From: Bifidobacterium sp. ESL0790
GTDB lineage: Bacteria; Actinomycetota; Actinomycetes; Actinomycetales; Bifidobacteriaceae
NCBI RefSeq assembly: GCF_029395435.1
Contig: NZ_CP113915.1
Coordinates: 2,046,001-2,110,000, forward strand
Direction: 5' to 3'
Length of the DNA: 64,000 nucleotides
A program made the translations under genes and the position numbers. Positions 46,572-57,049 of this stretch are shown one piece after another; positions within the stretch are counted from its first letter, which is position 1; each line of letters starts with the position of its first letter. The notes below the pieces were generated by a model. It worked only from the letters and a program-made list of their open reading frames with translations, did not search any database and was not told the origin of the DNA.

Positions 46572-48446
46572 CTAGACGCTGAAGACGTGAATCGTCGAAT
46601 CCGCAAGCCTTCCATCAGACGTGTAAAGTTCATAATCCACCCAGAAAACGCCACGATGCGGATGCCATACTGCCCATTGTTGGTTGAATTGAGTAAACCA
46701 CTTATTCGCAGATACATCATATAATTTCATAACGTACTTAGCTCGTGAATCGTTAGACGCCGCACCAAGCAGCAAATCCCGACCCTGCGGACCAACATAG
46801 ATGCCCGTAATCGTAGCATTCGTCGAGTAGCGCATAACTATCGTCTTCGTGCCAATGATATTTTGGCTTGCCTTATCTCGCACTTCAAGATGCAGCCAAT
46901 AATCGCCAACGTTTTCTGTCCATCCAGCGCAATTGGCATCTTGCCACCAAGCTATTGGTTTCCAAACTTTCGCTGCAAGATCATATGAAAGGAATTCATA
47001 TTCAACATTCGGATTAGGGGTATTCACCACTCCACAGACAGCTATATCCTCATCTCGCTTGAATGTCGCTAAATCAACAGCGCTTTGATACCAATAATTA
47101 CCAAAGGCGTTGATGTCAACTGAACCATAAATACCATTTATAGAGCCATTACTCGCATACTGCCATCCACGGTCATTAGTCGAATAGCCAAAATTAGTCC
47201 GAGGACCATAACTTGCCACCCAACGAGTCTTTGACCGAATATTCCCCGAATTCAGCGCCGTATCCAAATAGTATGTATAGGAATACACTGAGAGATTGTT
47301 ATACCCAAAATGTTGCAAGCACCAGTACCATGTATTGACCATGCTATCGTAAACCGCAGGATCTGTGGGCGGATAATGGCCAGACCAATCCCAGCTCTCA
47401 AGGTCATAAAACACCGGATAACTCAAATCGCCGGGATTAACGCCAACTTCACGCAATTTGTTGACAGCATCAAAACCTTCCTGGGTAGCCGTGTCATAGT
47501 CATAGGCATACGAATAGAAATAAACTCCAAAGGGAATGCCCAATCGCTTGCACTCACTGATATTCCGAGCCGCCTGATAATCCAGCCGGTTCCCCCAACC
47601 GAATGCAACACGGATGATTGCGCCTTCAACTCCGGAATTTTTTACAGTTTGCCAATCAATCGTTCCCTGATGCTCCGAAACATCAATAACACCCTTAGCT
47701 TGCTGAGCGAAAAGATTGCCACCACGCTCAAAGAACGCCTGAGTACCGTTATAACTACCCCAATACGCACCGTAACCGTTATCCTGCAAACGCGCATTGT
47801 TTACCGTACCATTCGTTTCATTTCCAACGGCACTCTTGACAACGCCGTTCTGGCTACTTTTAGGACTCGTAGACCGTAAAGAGCTCTTCGAGACCGAAGC
47901 AGAATCCGCCGACGAAGATGAAGAGTCGCCAGCTTGGACATCTCCACCGTTTGCAGCCACAGCCTTCTTAACCTCAGAAGCATTTACTGGAATAAATCGA
48001 ACGCCATTCGTTTTTGCAAGAGGATCAGGCTGCTGGTCAGCCGTACCCACAAGCTTCGGATCGGTGACCGGCGCCCCCGTCTCCACATTCTTGACTTGGC
48101 CATCAGTGGTAACCGCAAGATCCTTAGAAACCACCTTTGCATTATCGGGAATGGCTTCACTCACCCTGCTGGGTAGCTTCTGGCTTGGATTATCCGGCAT
48201 CGCGTCTTTTGCATTCTGCTGCGCAACAGCAGGTTGGTCTCCGATGGTTCTTGTTCCCGGCTCTGCCTGCGAACCGTGAACAGACGAAGAAACACTGGGA
48301 GCATCCAAATTCACATCAGTAGCCGCATTCGCAGGCGCAACTGCCACAAGCATAGTTAGCGCTATTCCTCCCAACGCAGCTACAGTTTTCGTCGCCACTT
48401 TAGAGAAATTCGTCACCCGCCTGTTATTTCTCACATCACGAATCAA
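46572..48446 (-). CDS. Secreted GH25 muramidase
   Basis: 624 residues from a TTG start at 48446 with AGGGAGG upstream. A signal peptide is visible (VAALGGIALTMLVAVAPANA, about residues 22-41). A Ser/Asp-rich region follows (about 45-235). The GH25 lysozyme domain (about 255-460) has VIDVSEHQGTIDW, VFYDLESWDW with the catalytic Asp-Leu-Glu, and SVDINAFGNYW. The C-terminus holds two related modules rich in Trp, Tyr and Asp like the GBS-Bsp-type repeats, which probably bind the wall. It would cut the glycan strand of peptidoglycan, for wall turnover or separation. It ends the polysaccharide locus. Confidence 0.92.
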   Translation of the reverse strand: MIRDVRNNRRVTNFSKVATKTVAALGGIALTMLVAVAPANAATDVNLDAPSVSSSVHGSQAEPGTRTIGDQPAVAQQNAKDAMPDNPSQKLPSRVSEAIPDNAKVVSKDLAVTTDGQVKNVETGAPVTDPKLVGTADQQPDPLAKTNGVRFIPVNASEVKKAVAANGGDVQAGDSSSSSADSASVSKSSLRSTSPKSSQNGVVKSAVGNETNGTVNNARLQDNGYGAYWGSYNGTQAFFERGGNLFAQQAKGVIDVSEHQGTIDWQTVKNSGVEGAIIRVAFGWGNRLDYQAARNISECKRLGIPFGVYFYSYAYDYDTATQEGFDAVNKLREVGVNPGDLSYPVFYDLESWDWSGHYPPTDPAVYDSMVNTWYWCLQHFGYNNLSVYSYTYYLDTALNSGNIRSKTRWVASYGPRTNFGYSTNDRGWQYASNGSINGIYGSVDINAFGNYWYQSAVDLATFKRDEDIAVCGVVNTPNPNVEYEFLSYDLAAKVWKPIAWWQDANCAGWTENVGDYWLHLEVRDKASQNIIGTKTIVMRYSTNATITGIYVGPQGRDLLLGAASNDSRAKYVMKLYDVSANKWFTQFNQQWAVWHPHRGVFWVDYELYTSDGRLADSTIHVFSV

Positions 48447-49250
48447 AATAACCTCCCTAGGTCCATGGAATCATAATCACATCTTGGCTAAATTTATTCA
48501 GCCTAAAAATATGAGTCCACAGCACAAGCCATCTATTCAACTAGTTACATGCTAGTGTCAATCTTTCACTCTCAGACGCATTACACTGAAATTTCACCGA
48601 AATCACAACACTTACGCAGCTTATTGACAGCAACTTAGTTACGATAGCTTCTTTAAAATGCCTGAAATATTGCGAATAAATGTAACAACACTTATCTATT
48701 AACTAGAAGTCGCTTATCCCATCGAAATCGCCCAAAACATTAGCGAAATCCTAACAGTTTTCGCACGAACGGCTCCTAAAATCCTCAAAGCCAGGGCTTC
48801 GACGAAACCGCACCATAAAAATTCAGCAGATAGCCGGTGCAATATCTGCTCTTCACGCTCTCCCCGAACCATTACTTCACGTTCGCGTAACAACAACCGC
48901 GTCCACCACGACCGGCACTTCATAAGTCAGTGCGGTAGTACCAGTAAGACCTCCCTCCACCTCCGAAACGAACATTTTCCGTGTTCGTTTTGATGGCTTA
49001 GCGACGATGAATTCCTTGTTTATTTCGACAAAGCGTCGGAAAACAACCTGTCATGCGCAGACGCAACAAAACGCACAAAAATGAACGTCTCCAAACGTCA
49101 CGACTGTGCTACACTAATGAAGTCGGCACAGCATTGTGTCGGAGACATCCAGAGGGGTTGTCGCAGCGAAGGGGAATGTTCCACCTAACATTCTTCGCCT
49201 CGCAATCCCGCCATCCATTGGCTTTCAGGCCGATAGGAAGGAAGCACATC
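48447..49250. other. 804-bp intergenic region upstream of the GH25 gene
   Basis: It holds the divergent promoters of the GH25 gene and the gene at 49251, and one small hairpin, AAACGAACA / TGTTCGTTT at 48966-48990, followed by T. A minus-strand frame at 48714-48923 is Arg-rich and shows no gene-like features. No RNA gene was recognised. Confidence 0.4.
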
Positions 49251-49655
49251 ATGGCAGATGAGAAAACCATCGTCGTAGACCCGTCGCTCTATGGCAAGAC
49301 CGCGGCCGAGAAGACCGCGGCGGCCAACAAGGTGGCCAAGAAATTCGGCATCAGCGACGAGTCCCTCGCTCAGGTAGAGGACTTCAAGAAGCAGCTGACC
49401 GACCACAACGCTTGGGACCTGCCCTTCATGGGCTACGTGGACGAGGACGGCTACGGCTATGCCTACGTCCCCGACAAGGCCATCGCGCCGCCGAATTGGG
49501 ACGCCCACGCGGCGTTCAAGGCACTGCCATACGACGTGCAGACCGCCTTCGCGATCCGCATGCTCTTCACGCACCGCGACGTTGATCGTTACGGCGCCAC
49601 CATGTTCCTGCACTATGAGCGCAACTTTGCGATTGAGACCAAGGACGAGGACTGA
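49251..49655 (+). CDS. Conserved-looking protein of unknown function
   Basis: 134 residues from the ATG at 49251 with AGGAAGGAAG upstream; the frame extends to 49053, but that part is unlike coding DNA of this genome. The protein is soluble, acidic and has no cysteine. It has an N-terminal helical stretch (KTAAEKTAAANKVAKKFGIS, about 16-36), then YVDEDGYGYAYVPDKAIAPPNWDAH and RMLFTHRDVDRYGATMFLHYERNF. Codon use is strongly biased like that of abundant proteins, so it is probably real and well expressed. No family was recognised. Confidence 0.8.
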   Translation: MADEKTIVVDPSLYGKTAAEKTAAANKVAKKFGISDESLAQVEDFKKQLTDHNAWDLPFMGYVDEDGYGYAYVPDKAIAPPNWDAHAAFKALPYDVQTAFAIRMLFTHRDVDRYGATMFLHYERNFAIETKDED

Positions 49656-49802
49656 GCTCGGATTTGGTCGTTATGGTCTCTCAGTGAGTTGGGTTGGGCT
49701 GGTTTGAATGACTGGCCTGAACGGCTGGCCTGGGCTAATCGGAACGACTGAGTTGAATTGGCTGAGTTGACCTGATTACCCGAGACCATTACTAAAAACG
49801 AA

Positions 49803-49862
49803 ACGACGGCGGGTTCGCGACGACTTCAATCATGAAGATTCGCTCGCGGACCCGCCGTTTTG
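49803..49862 (+). terminator. Terminator after the gene at 49251
   Basis: Arms ACGGCGGGTTCGCGA (49806) and TCGCGGACCCGCCGT (49844) with one mismatch, followed by T. The 150 bp before it is low-complexity GTTGG/CTGG-rich sequence. Confidence 0.8.
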
Positions 49863-50334
49863 TTGCTTTCGTGATCTTTGGACGTTTTCTTTTACGTCTC
49901 TTACCTTTTGCTGCTCTCCAGTCCGCCTATTCCCCCAGTACGAGGTTCCGACGAACTTATGCAACCTTGTGATTCAAGTGATGTTAGACCTTGTATTTCC
50001 TTGAATTCAGGCGATTTTAAAGCGCCAACGCCTGGCATTACGGCTGTCATATCCTCGTCGACATAACCATCATCAGCACAATGCACCTCGCATAAGTTGC
50101 CATATGTTGCATTGGATTTACCATACTTTCGCACAATGCAGCCGCCCAACGCCAATGTTTCGGCGATGTTCCCTTATCACGTTCAAACGAACATATATCG
50201 GCAGCGACATGATGACGCCGAACCGGCTCGCCTCACACCAAAACACGCCTATTTCATGGATTGCGAACGTCTTCAAGGCATGGTATCTTATTTAAGTTGT
50301 GTCTAGGCGACGAAACTCGCTAGGCATGCAAGCT
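49863..50334. other. Gap before tRNA-Ser
   Basis: A minus-strand frame of about 84 codons (49901-50155) opens only with TTG and resembles nothing. No other feature was seen; the tRNA promoter is presumably near its right end. Confidence 0.3.
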
Positions 50335-50422
50335 GGAGGATTCGCCTAGTGGCCTATGGCGCACGCTTGGAAAGCGTGTTGGTGTAACAGCCTCGCGAGT
50401 TCGAATCTCGCATCCTCCGCCA
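50335..50422 (+). tRNA. tRNA-Ser (GGA anticodon)
   Basis: Acceptor arms GGAGGAT (50335) and ATCCTCC (50412) pair fully, with discriminator G and an encoded CCA (50420-50422). The anticodon stem CACGCTTGGAAAGCGTG shows the GGA anticodon. The T arm is CGCGAGTTCGAATCTCGC-like, and a long variable arm (TTGGTGTAACAGCCTC) marks it as class II serine tRNA. Confidence 0.96.
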
Positions 50423-50426
50423 TCAA

Positions 50427-50452
50427 GAAACCCCTCGGATTCCGAGGGGTTT
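50427..50452 (+). terminator. Terminator after tRNA-Ser
   Basis: Hairpin AAACCCCTCGG / CCGAGGGGTTT five bases after the CCA end. It also lies behind the convergent HAD gene and may end both. Confidence 0.75.
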
Positions 50453-50487
50453 CGTCGTCTCTGGCAGCTTTACGACTACTCGACGGC

Positions 50488-51270
50488 TTACTTGGCAGCC
50501 GCTTCGTCGTCGAACGCAGCCAGCCGTTGCGCCGCGTACTCGTTGAGACGGGCGGCGTCAAGACCTTCGTAACCGCTGATCGAGGCAAATTGCGGGCCGT
50601 GGGATGTGTCGGTGCCAATGAAACCGGTCTGGGCGATCGTGGTCGCGCCCGAGGCGACGGCCGACTCGAGGCCGGTCATGGAGTCCTCGATGGCGACGCA
50701 ACGCGCCATCTCCCTGCGGAACGCACGCTCTTGCTCGGCGTCGGCATTGGCCGGCCGCACGACGCCGACCACCTTAGCGGCGGCGAGATACGGTGCCGGG
50801 TCGGGCTTCTTGGGCAGGTCGTCATCGCTGCAGACGTAGCCGACGAACACGCCGTCGGGGGCCTGGCTCACGAGGTTCTCGGCCATCCGACGCGGCGAGG
50901 CGGTGACCAAGACGGATGGAATATGGGCAGCGGCGAGCGAGCGCAGCACATCCTCCACGCCCTCGATCCACGGCATATGCTCGAACTCCTTGCGTGCCAC
51001 ACCCTCGATCAGCAAACGCACGATCCGCTCGGGCGGCAGCTTCACGCCGTGGTCCACCATCGTCTGGGCGACGATCGGAACGGCTATGCCCGAGCACTGC
51101 CAGCCAATCTCCTCGTTCCAGGAGCCGCCGTATTCGTGCACAATGTCCATCTCGACCTGATGCCAGTAAGGCTCGGAGTCGATGAGCGTGCCGTCCATAT
51201 CCCATAGCAGGGCCTTGAGCGCCGGCTCGCGGCCGGTCACGTTGTCGTTCTTCGGGCTCATCGCCTGCAT
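50488..51270 (-). CDS. HAD family hydrolase (phosphoglucomutase/phosphatase-like)
   Basis: 260 residues, HAD superfamily with a helical cap. Motif I LLWDMDGTLIDSEPYW carries the nucleophile Asp and acid/base Asp. Motif II VLVTASPRR has Thr/Ser, motif III is KKPDPAPYL, and motif IV AIEDSMTGLESA holds the metal-binding acidic pair. This is the subgroup of beta-phosphoglucomutases and small sugar-phosphate phosphatases; the substrate cannot be named. The ATG at 51270 is used, with another ATG three codons later. Confidence 0.9.
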   Translation of the reverse strand: MQAMSPKNDNVTGREPALKALLWDMDGTLIDSEPYWHQVEMDIVHEYGGSWNEEIGWQCSGIAVPIVAQTMVDHGVKLPPERIVRLLIEGVARKEFEHMPWIEGVEDVLRSLAAAHIPSVLVTASPRRMAENLVSQAPDGVFVGYVCSDDDLPKKPDPAPYLAAAKVVGVVRPANADAEQERAFRREMARCVAIEDSMTGLESAVASGATTIAQTGFIGTDTSHGPQFASISGYEGLDAARLNEYAAQRLAAFDDEAAAK

Positions 51271-51456
51271 CGCATCAATTCCATTCTCTTAGTTCGCGTT
51301 CTGCCGAGTTCCAGCCTACGCCATGCCGGTCATGCCGCGTTCGAATATGGCTGAATATAACCGGATTGAAAATATGGCCGACAGAAATATGGGCAGAAAG
51401 TCGCGGCGGAACTTGCCTCGAAAATCAGCAGAGAAAGGCCAATCCTCCCCCAAGGG

Positions 51457-52182
51457 TCAGTCGAGGTAATCGCCCCATACGACCATGGAGCGCGCGGCGC
51501 GGAACGGATCGACGCGACGGTCGTCACGCCCCTCGGCCGCGCGGTGACGCCCTTGCTCATCAAATTCTTCGATTCGGTCTTGTTCACGACTCTCACGGCC
51601 CTCACGACCATCGCGACCATGGCGGTCGCCGCTTGCGTTCAAATCACCGGAATCATAAGCCCCGGAATCGCCCTCATAATAAGGACGCGCGGGCAGCTCA
51701 CGGGTGTGGGCGCGCACGTCGTGACGCCAGCGACGGGCCTGGCGCGAGCGTTGCACCTCGGTGATGTCGCCATCGGAATCCGCCGCGAAAATGCTCGAGC
51801 CACGCGGACGGTTGAGCCGGCGCACCTCGCGGCGCAGCTGGCGGTTCTCCTCCTGCAAATCGAGGATGCGGGAGATGCCGGCGAGGTTGATGCCGTCGTC
51901 CTGGCTCATCTTCTGGGCCTGGGCCAGCTTGTCGACGTCGCGCAGGGAATAGCGGCGCGCGCCACCTTCGGTGCGCTGGGGCACGATGAGCCCCTGGCGG
52001 TCGTATTGGCGCAGGGTCTGGGGATGGATGTCGGCCAGCTGCGCGGCACGACCGACGCTGAAGACGGGCAGGTCGATGTCGAAGCCCACGTCGTCGGCGC
52101 CATCCAAGTCGGCGCGGCGCTCGACCAGCGCGACGGCGCACAGCCCGTACAACGCCTGCACCTCATGAGAGATTCGCGCCAT
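51457..52182 (-). CDS. hspR: MerR-family heat-shock repressor HspR
   Basis: About 241 residues from the ATG at 52182; ATGs at 52188 and 52191 and a GTG at 52185 are close alternatives after AAAAGGGG. The MerR helix-turn-helix lies in PVFSVGRAAQLADIHPQTLRQYDRQGLIVPQR, with a wing GARRYSLRDV and a coiled-coil RILDLQEENRQLRREVRRL. The C-terminal 100 residues are a long Arg/Asp/Glu-rich tail, unusual in length; HspR is usually nearer 140-190 residues. HspR with DnaK as co-repressor binds HAIR sites, one of which lies before dnaK. Confidence 0.93.
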   Translation of the reverse strand: MARISHEVQALYGLCAVALVERRADLDGADDVGFDIDLPVFSVGRAAQLADIHPQTLRQYDRQGLIVPQRTEGGARRYSLRDVDKLAQAQKMSQDDGINLAGISRILDLQEENRQLRREVRRLNRPRGSSIFAADSDGDITEVQRSRQARRWRHDVRAHTRELPARPYYEGDSGAYDSGDLNASGDRHGRDGREGRESREQDRIEEFDEQGRHRAAEGRDDRRVDPFRAARSMVVWGDYLD

Positions 52183-52191
52183 CACCATCAT

Positions 52192-52548
52192 CCCCTTTTG
52201 CTTTCATCAACAGCCAACGCTTGGTATCGCTTGCGAGATCCGCGAAACCCGCAATATCAGCTGCTTATTCCGCACAGCCCTGCCTGGTTCCGCTTCACAC
52301 GGTCGGCAATACATGTATTACAGTATTGGCCACTTTATCAACCACACATTATTCAATTGTCTAGCCAGCCCACAACCACTGAATTGGCCTACATCCGGCT
52401 CCCCACATCATGCAGGGAACCACACGCAGACCCATCAAAGCCGAACCGGAATATCACAACTCCAGCCCGGCCGGAAAGCCTCGGAATTCGTGGCGAGCAC
52501 CTGGCCCGCCGGTCATTCCGAAACTCCATCAACATCACAGGCGGGACA
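52192..52548. other. Gap between dnaJ and hspR
   Basis: About 360 bp without a clear gene or HAIR sequence. An AT-rich patch near 52310-52350 could hold a separate hspR promoter. Confidence 0.3.
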
Positions 52549-53601
52549 TCACTCCCGCTCCTGGGCCACCTCGTCGACGAACTCGCCGGAGTTCTTGTCG
52601 AACTCCTTGGCGTCGCGCTTCTGCGCCATGGTGGGCCTGCTCGGCACGCGAATCTCCACGCGTCCGACCAAATCACCATCACGACCAGGAACGCCCTTGC
52701 CGCCAATCCGGACCTCGGCGCCGCTCGACGTGCCCGCCGGCACCTTGAACGTCACCTCGTCACCGTCGAAGTCACGCGCCTTGACGCGCGCGCCCGACAC
52801 CGCCTGCCCGATGGTGATCGGCAACGGCATCACGATGTCGTGGCCCTCCATCGAGAACTTCGGGTCGCTTTTGACGGTGATGTGCAGATACATGTCGCCA
52901 TTCGCGCCGCCACCGCTGCCCGCGCGCCCCTTGCCGGGGAGGCGGATCTTCTGGCCGGTCTTCACACCGGCCGGGATGCGGGTCTTGAACTTGCGGCCGC
53001 CGGCCTTCAGCGAGACCGTGGCGCCCTTGACCGCCTGGCGGAAGGTCAGGGTGATCTTCGAGTTGCGGTCCTCGCCGCGCTTGGGCGTTGGGGGCTCGCG
53101 ATAGGTGCTGGAGCCGCCCATGTCACCGTAGGGCGAGCCTGCGCCGGCACCGGCGTAACCGCCCGCGCCCTGGCCAGCCGCGTTGCCGAACATCGAGAAG
53201 ATGTCGTTGAGGTTGGTCGGGCCGCCGCCCGAGCCCGAGGTGGAGAAGCGGATGTTGCCGGGACCACCGGCGCCACCACCGAACATCGAACCGAAGATGT
53301 CGGAGAAGTCTCCCGCTCCCCCACCGAATCCACCTTGGCCGGAGCCGCCCGCGAAACGGGCCCCGCCGCCGGCGAACTGGCGGATGGCGTCGTACTTCTG
53401 ACGCTCCTGCTTGTTGTTCAGCACGTCGTACGCCTCGGAGATGTCCTTGAACTTCTCCTCGGCCTCTTTGGTCTTGTTGAGATCCGGATGGTACTTACGC
53501 GCGAGCTTGCGGTAAGCCTTGGTGATCTCCTGCTCGGTCGCGTCCTTCGAGACGCCGAGCACCTTGTAAAAATCCTTGTTAAGCCATTCATTCTCGGCCA
53601 T
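52549..53601 (-). CDS. dnaJ: DnaJ-family chaperone without zinc finger
   Basis: 350 residues from the ATG at 53601 with GGAGG nine bases upstream. J domain about residues 8-72 with the HPD tripeptide (KYHPDLNKT), then a long Gly/Phe/Ala-rich linker (about 73-170) and the C-terminal substrate-binding region ([41 protein letters not shown]). There is no cysteine, so the four CxxCxGxG repeats of classical DnaJ are absent; it is a type II (CbpA-like) J protein. It stimulates the ATPase of the DnaK encoded upstream. Confidence 0.94.
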   Translation of the reverse strand: MAENEWLNKDFYKVLGVSKDATEQEITKAYRKLARKYHPDLNKTKEAEEKFKDISEAYDVLNNKQERQKYDAIRQFAGGGARFAGGSGQGGFGGGAGDFSDIFGSMFGGGAGGPGNIRFSTSGSGGGPTNLNDIFSMFGNAAGQGAGGYAGAGAGSPYGDMGGSSTYREPPTPKRGEDRNSKITLTFRQAVKGATVSLKAGGRKFKTRIPAGVKTGQKIRLPGKGRAGSGGGANGDMYLHITVKSDPKFSMEGHDIVMPLPITIGQAVSGARVKARDFDGDEVTFKVPAGTSSGAEVRIGGKGVPGRDGDLVGRVEIRVPSRPTMAQKRDAKEFDKNSGEFVDEVAQERE

Positions 53602-53724
53602 ATTCACTGCCCTCCTTCATGGGGCTCAGCCTTTGTTCCTAGCCAGATACCAAACCTTCCTGATACCAATAGGTGCGACCCTCCGCCGAACGGGGAGCCG
53701 CACCAACGGCGTATGCGGAACCCG

Positions 53725-54606
53725 CTAAGCCTGCGGAGATGCCACCACCACGCGGGCCGCGCGAATCACGCGGTCGCCGATGCGATAGCCGGCCTCCACC
53801 ACAGTGTCCACGGTCTCCTCGGTCGCGTTCGCGTCCGGTTTGTGAAGTATGGCCTCGTGCTTGGTCGGGTCGAAGGTCTCGCCCTTCTCACCGAACTTCT
53901 CGACGCCGAACTTCTCGAAGGCCTTGTCGATCTTCGAGGCCACGGCGACGAACGAATCGTCCATCTCGCTGTGCTCGCGGATGCGGTCGATGTCGTCCAG
54001 AGCCGGGAGCAACGCGGTCAGCACATCGATGATGCCATGCTGGCGGAAGATCTCCTGCTCCTTCTTGGAGCGGTTGCGGAAGTTGACGAACTCGGCGCGC
54101 TCACGCTGGAGCGCCTCGAGATAGTCGGCGGCTTCCTTCTTCGCCTGGCCAAGTGGCGTCAGCTTGTTGCCTTCGCCATCGCCGTCCTTGTTGGCATTGC
54201 CCTCGGCGGCGGCACCGTTATCGGCGTTGCCGTTCGCGGTCTGGCCTGAAGTCTTGTCGGCATCGTTCTGGTCGCCAGGCTGGCTCGCGCCCGCCTGACT
54301 CGCGTTCGCGTTTGCATTCGCGCCAGCATCGCTGCCATCGGCAGCTGAGGCGGCGGCACCTTGTGCGGTCCGCTTCGCTTCGTCGTCCTTGTTATTCGAC
54401 TCTTCGGAGCTCATTGTTTCACCCGCCTTCTTGCCGGTCTCGCCGGCCTTGGCATGCTCGGGCCCGACTTCGGCGTTGGAATCGCTTCCATCCGACGGAC
54501 CGCCGAATCCCTCGCCCGGCGCACCGGCCCCGCCGAATGGGCGGAGCCAGGCGTCGTCGGGATCCGGCAGATCCTTCAGATAATCGTCCTTATCGAACCC
54601 TGGCAC
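53725..54606 (-). CDS. grpE: Nucleotide exchange factor GrpE
   Basis: 293 residues from a GTG two bases after the dnaK stop. The N-terminus FDKDDYLKDLPDPDD resembles that of other bifidobacterial GrpE proteins, which supports this start over an ATG at 54414. The acidic Ala/Asn/Asp-rich N-terminal arm (about 1-150) is longer than usual. The conserved part is EALQRERAEFVNFRNRSKKEQE, VLTALLPALDDIDRIREH, FDPTKHEAILHKPD and VVEAGYRIGDRVIRAARVVVA. It releases ADP from DnaK. The 2-nt gap implies translational coupling. Confidence 0.95.
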   Translation of the reverse strand: MPGFDKDDYLKDLPDPDDAWLRPFGGAGAPGEGFGGPSDGSDSNAEVGPEHAKAGETGKKAGETMSSEESNNKDDEAKRTAQGAAASAADGSDAGANANANASQAGASQPGDQNDADKTSGQTANGNADNGAAAEGNANKDGDGEGNKLTPLGQAKKEAADYLEALQRERAEFVNFRNRSKKEQEIFRQHGIIDVLTALLPALDDIDRIREHSEMDDSFVAVASKIDKAFEKFGVEKFGEKGETFDPTKHEAILHKPDANATEETVDTVVEAGYRIGDRVIRAARVVVASPQA

Positions 54607-54608
54607 GA

Positions 54609-56510
<1,902 letters not shown>

Positions 56511-56636
56511 GTTCGTTCTCCTTATATTCGTTCGTTTCACATCTGTTCGCTCGGGTCCGGTCGCCGCTTCCGGGAGTTTCGATTCCCGTTCGCGGCCCGC
56601 ATCCAGGTTCGCACCTGATTGATGTTCCAAAACCTG

Positions 56637-56714
56637 AGCCTACTTCACTCAACTTTGAACTGTCAAATTATATTCCCGAATTTGAAGAAAAAACTTGAGT
56701 CTTTTTGGCTCAAG
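56637..56714 (-). promoter_or_regulatory. dnaK promoter region with HAIR operator
   Basis: The inverted repeat CTTGAGT-N7-GCTCAAG at 56694-56714 matches the HAIR consensus CTTGAGT-N7-ACTCAAG at 13 of 14 arm positions. Toward dnaK on the minus strand lie a TATAAT (56667-56672) and a TTGACA (56661-56666) with TAGGCT 18 bp later (56637-56642). This places HspR control directly at the dnaK promoters. Confidence 0.88.
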
Positions 56715-56735
56715 TTTGAATTACCGGAAAACTGA

Positions 56736-56813
56736 CACACCCAAACAGGCCCATTTAAAAAATAAATGGCCATTTTCAGCCGTTTTGATTTTAAATACCC
56801 CCGTTTGGGTGTG
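56736..56813. repeat. 78-bp palindrome, CACACCCAAA family, copy 1
   Basis: Arms begin CACACCCAAAC and end ATTTAAAA; the right arm reads TTTTAAAT, then CCCCC, then TTTGGGTGTG. The arms of 25 bp differ at about four positions. A second member of the same 78-bp length is at 63597, with an unrelated loop. Confidence 0.85.
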
Positions 56814-56850
56814 CGTCGCTAACGGACACTCCAAGTCAGAGCATGAAAAA

Positions 56851-56951
56851 GCCCTGCCAAAAGTCTTTGACAGGGCGGAATCTCAACGATTTCACAGGCT
56901 TACGCAAATTGTCCCGTCGATAACCTCTCAAGAGGGAATCGACGGGACAAT
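56851..56951. repeat. Two further hairpins between dnaK and the MFS gene
   Basis: GCCCTGCCAAA / TTTGACAGGGC at 56851-56876, and ATTGTCCCGTCGAT / ATCGACGGGACAAT at 56908-56951, the latter with 14-bp perfect arms and an inner CCTCT/AGAGG pair. They fill a 539-bp gap that has no gene. Confidence 0.75.
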
Positions 56952-56957
56952 CACATT

Positions 56958-57045
56958 GTGCGCTCGCACTTTAGCCTGGTTACCAATAACGAATCGGCGG
57001 AATCTTGCGAAATCGAATCTCGCAACCAAGCAAAAGTGCGAGCAC
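56958..57045. repeat. 88-bp palindrome directly behind the first MFS gene
   Basis: Left arm GTGCGCTCGCACTTTAGCC and right arm GCAAAAGTGCGAGCAC pair over about 22 bp with small differences. It ends five bases before the MFS stop on the minus strand. It shares GCTCGCACTT and TGGTTACC with the palindrome at 59172, which is placed the same way behind another MFS gene. Confidence 0.75.
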
Positions 57046-57049
57046 CTCG

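Noticed and set aside
48714..48923. 69-codon minus-strand frame upstream of the GH25 gene
   Set aside because: Arg/Leu-rich composition typical of random frames and no start context.
49901..50155. 84-codon minus-strand frame before tRNA-Ser
   Set aside because: Starts only with TTG, no ribosome binding site, no resemblance to a protein family.
50335..50422. Integration site at the tRNA-Ser gene
   Set aside because: No duplicated tRNA end, integrase or atypical island was found beside it.
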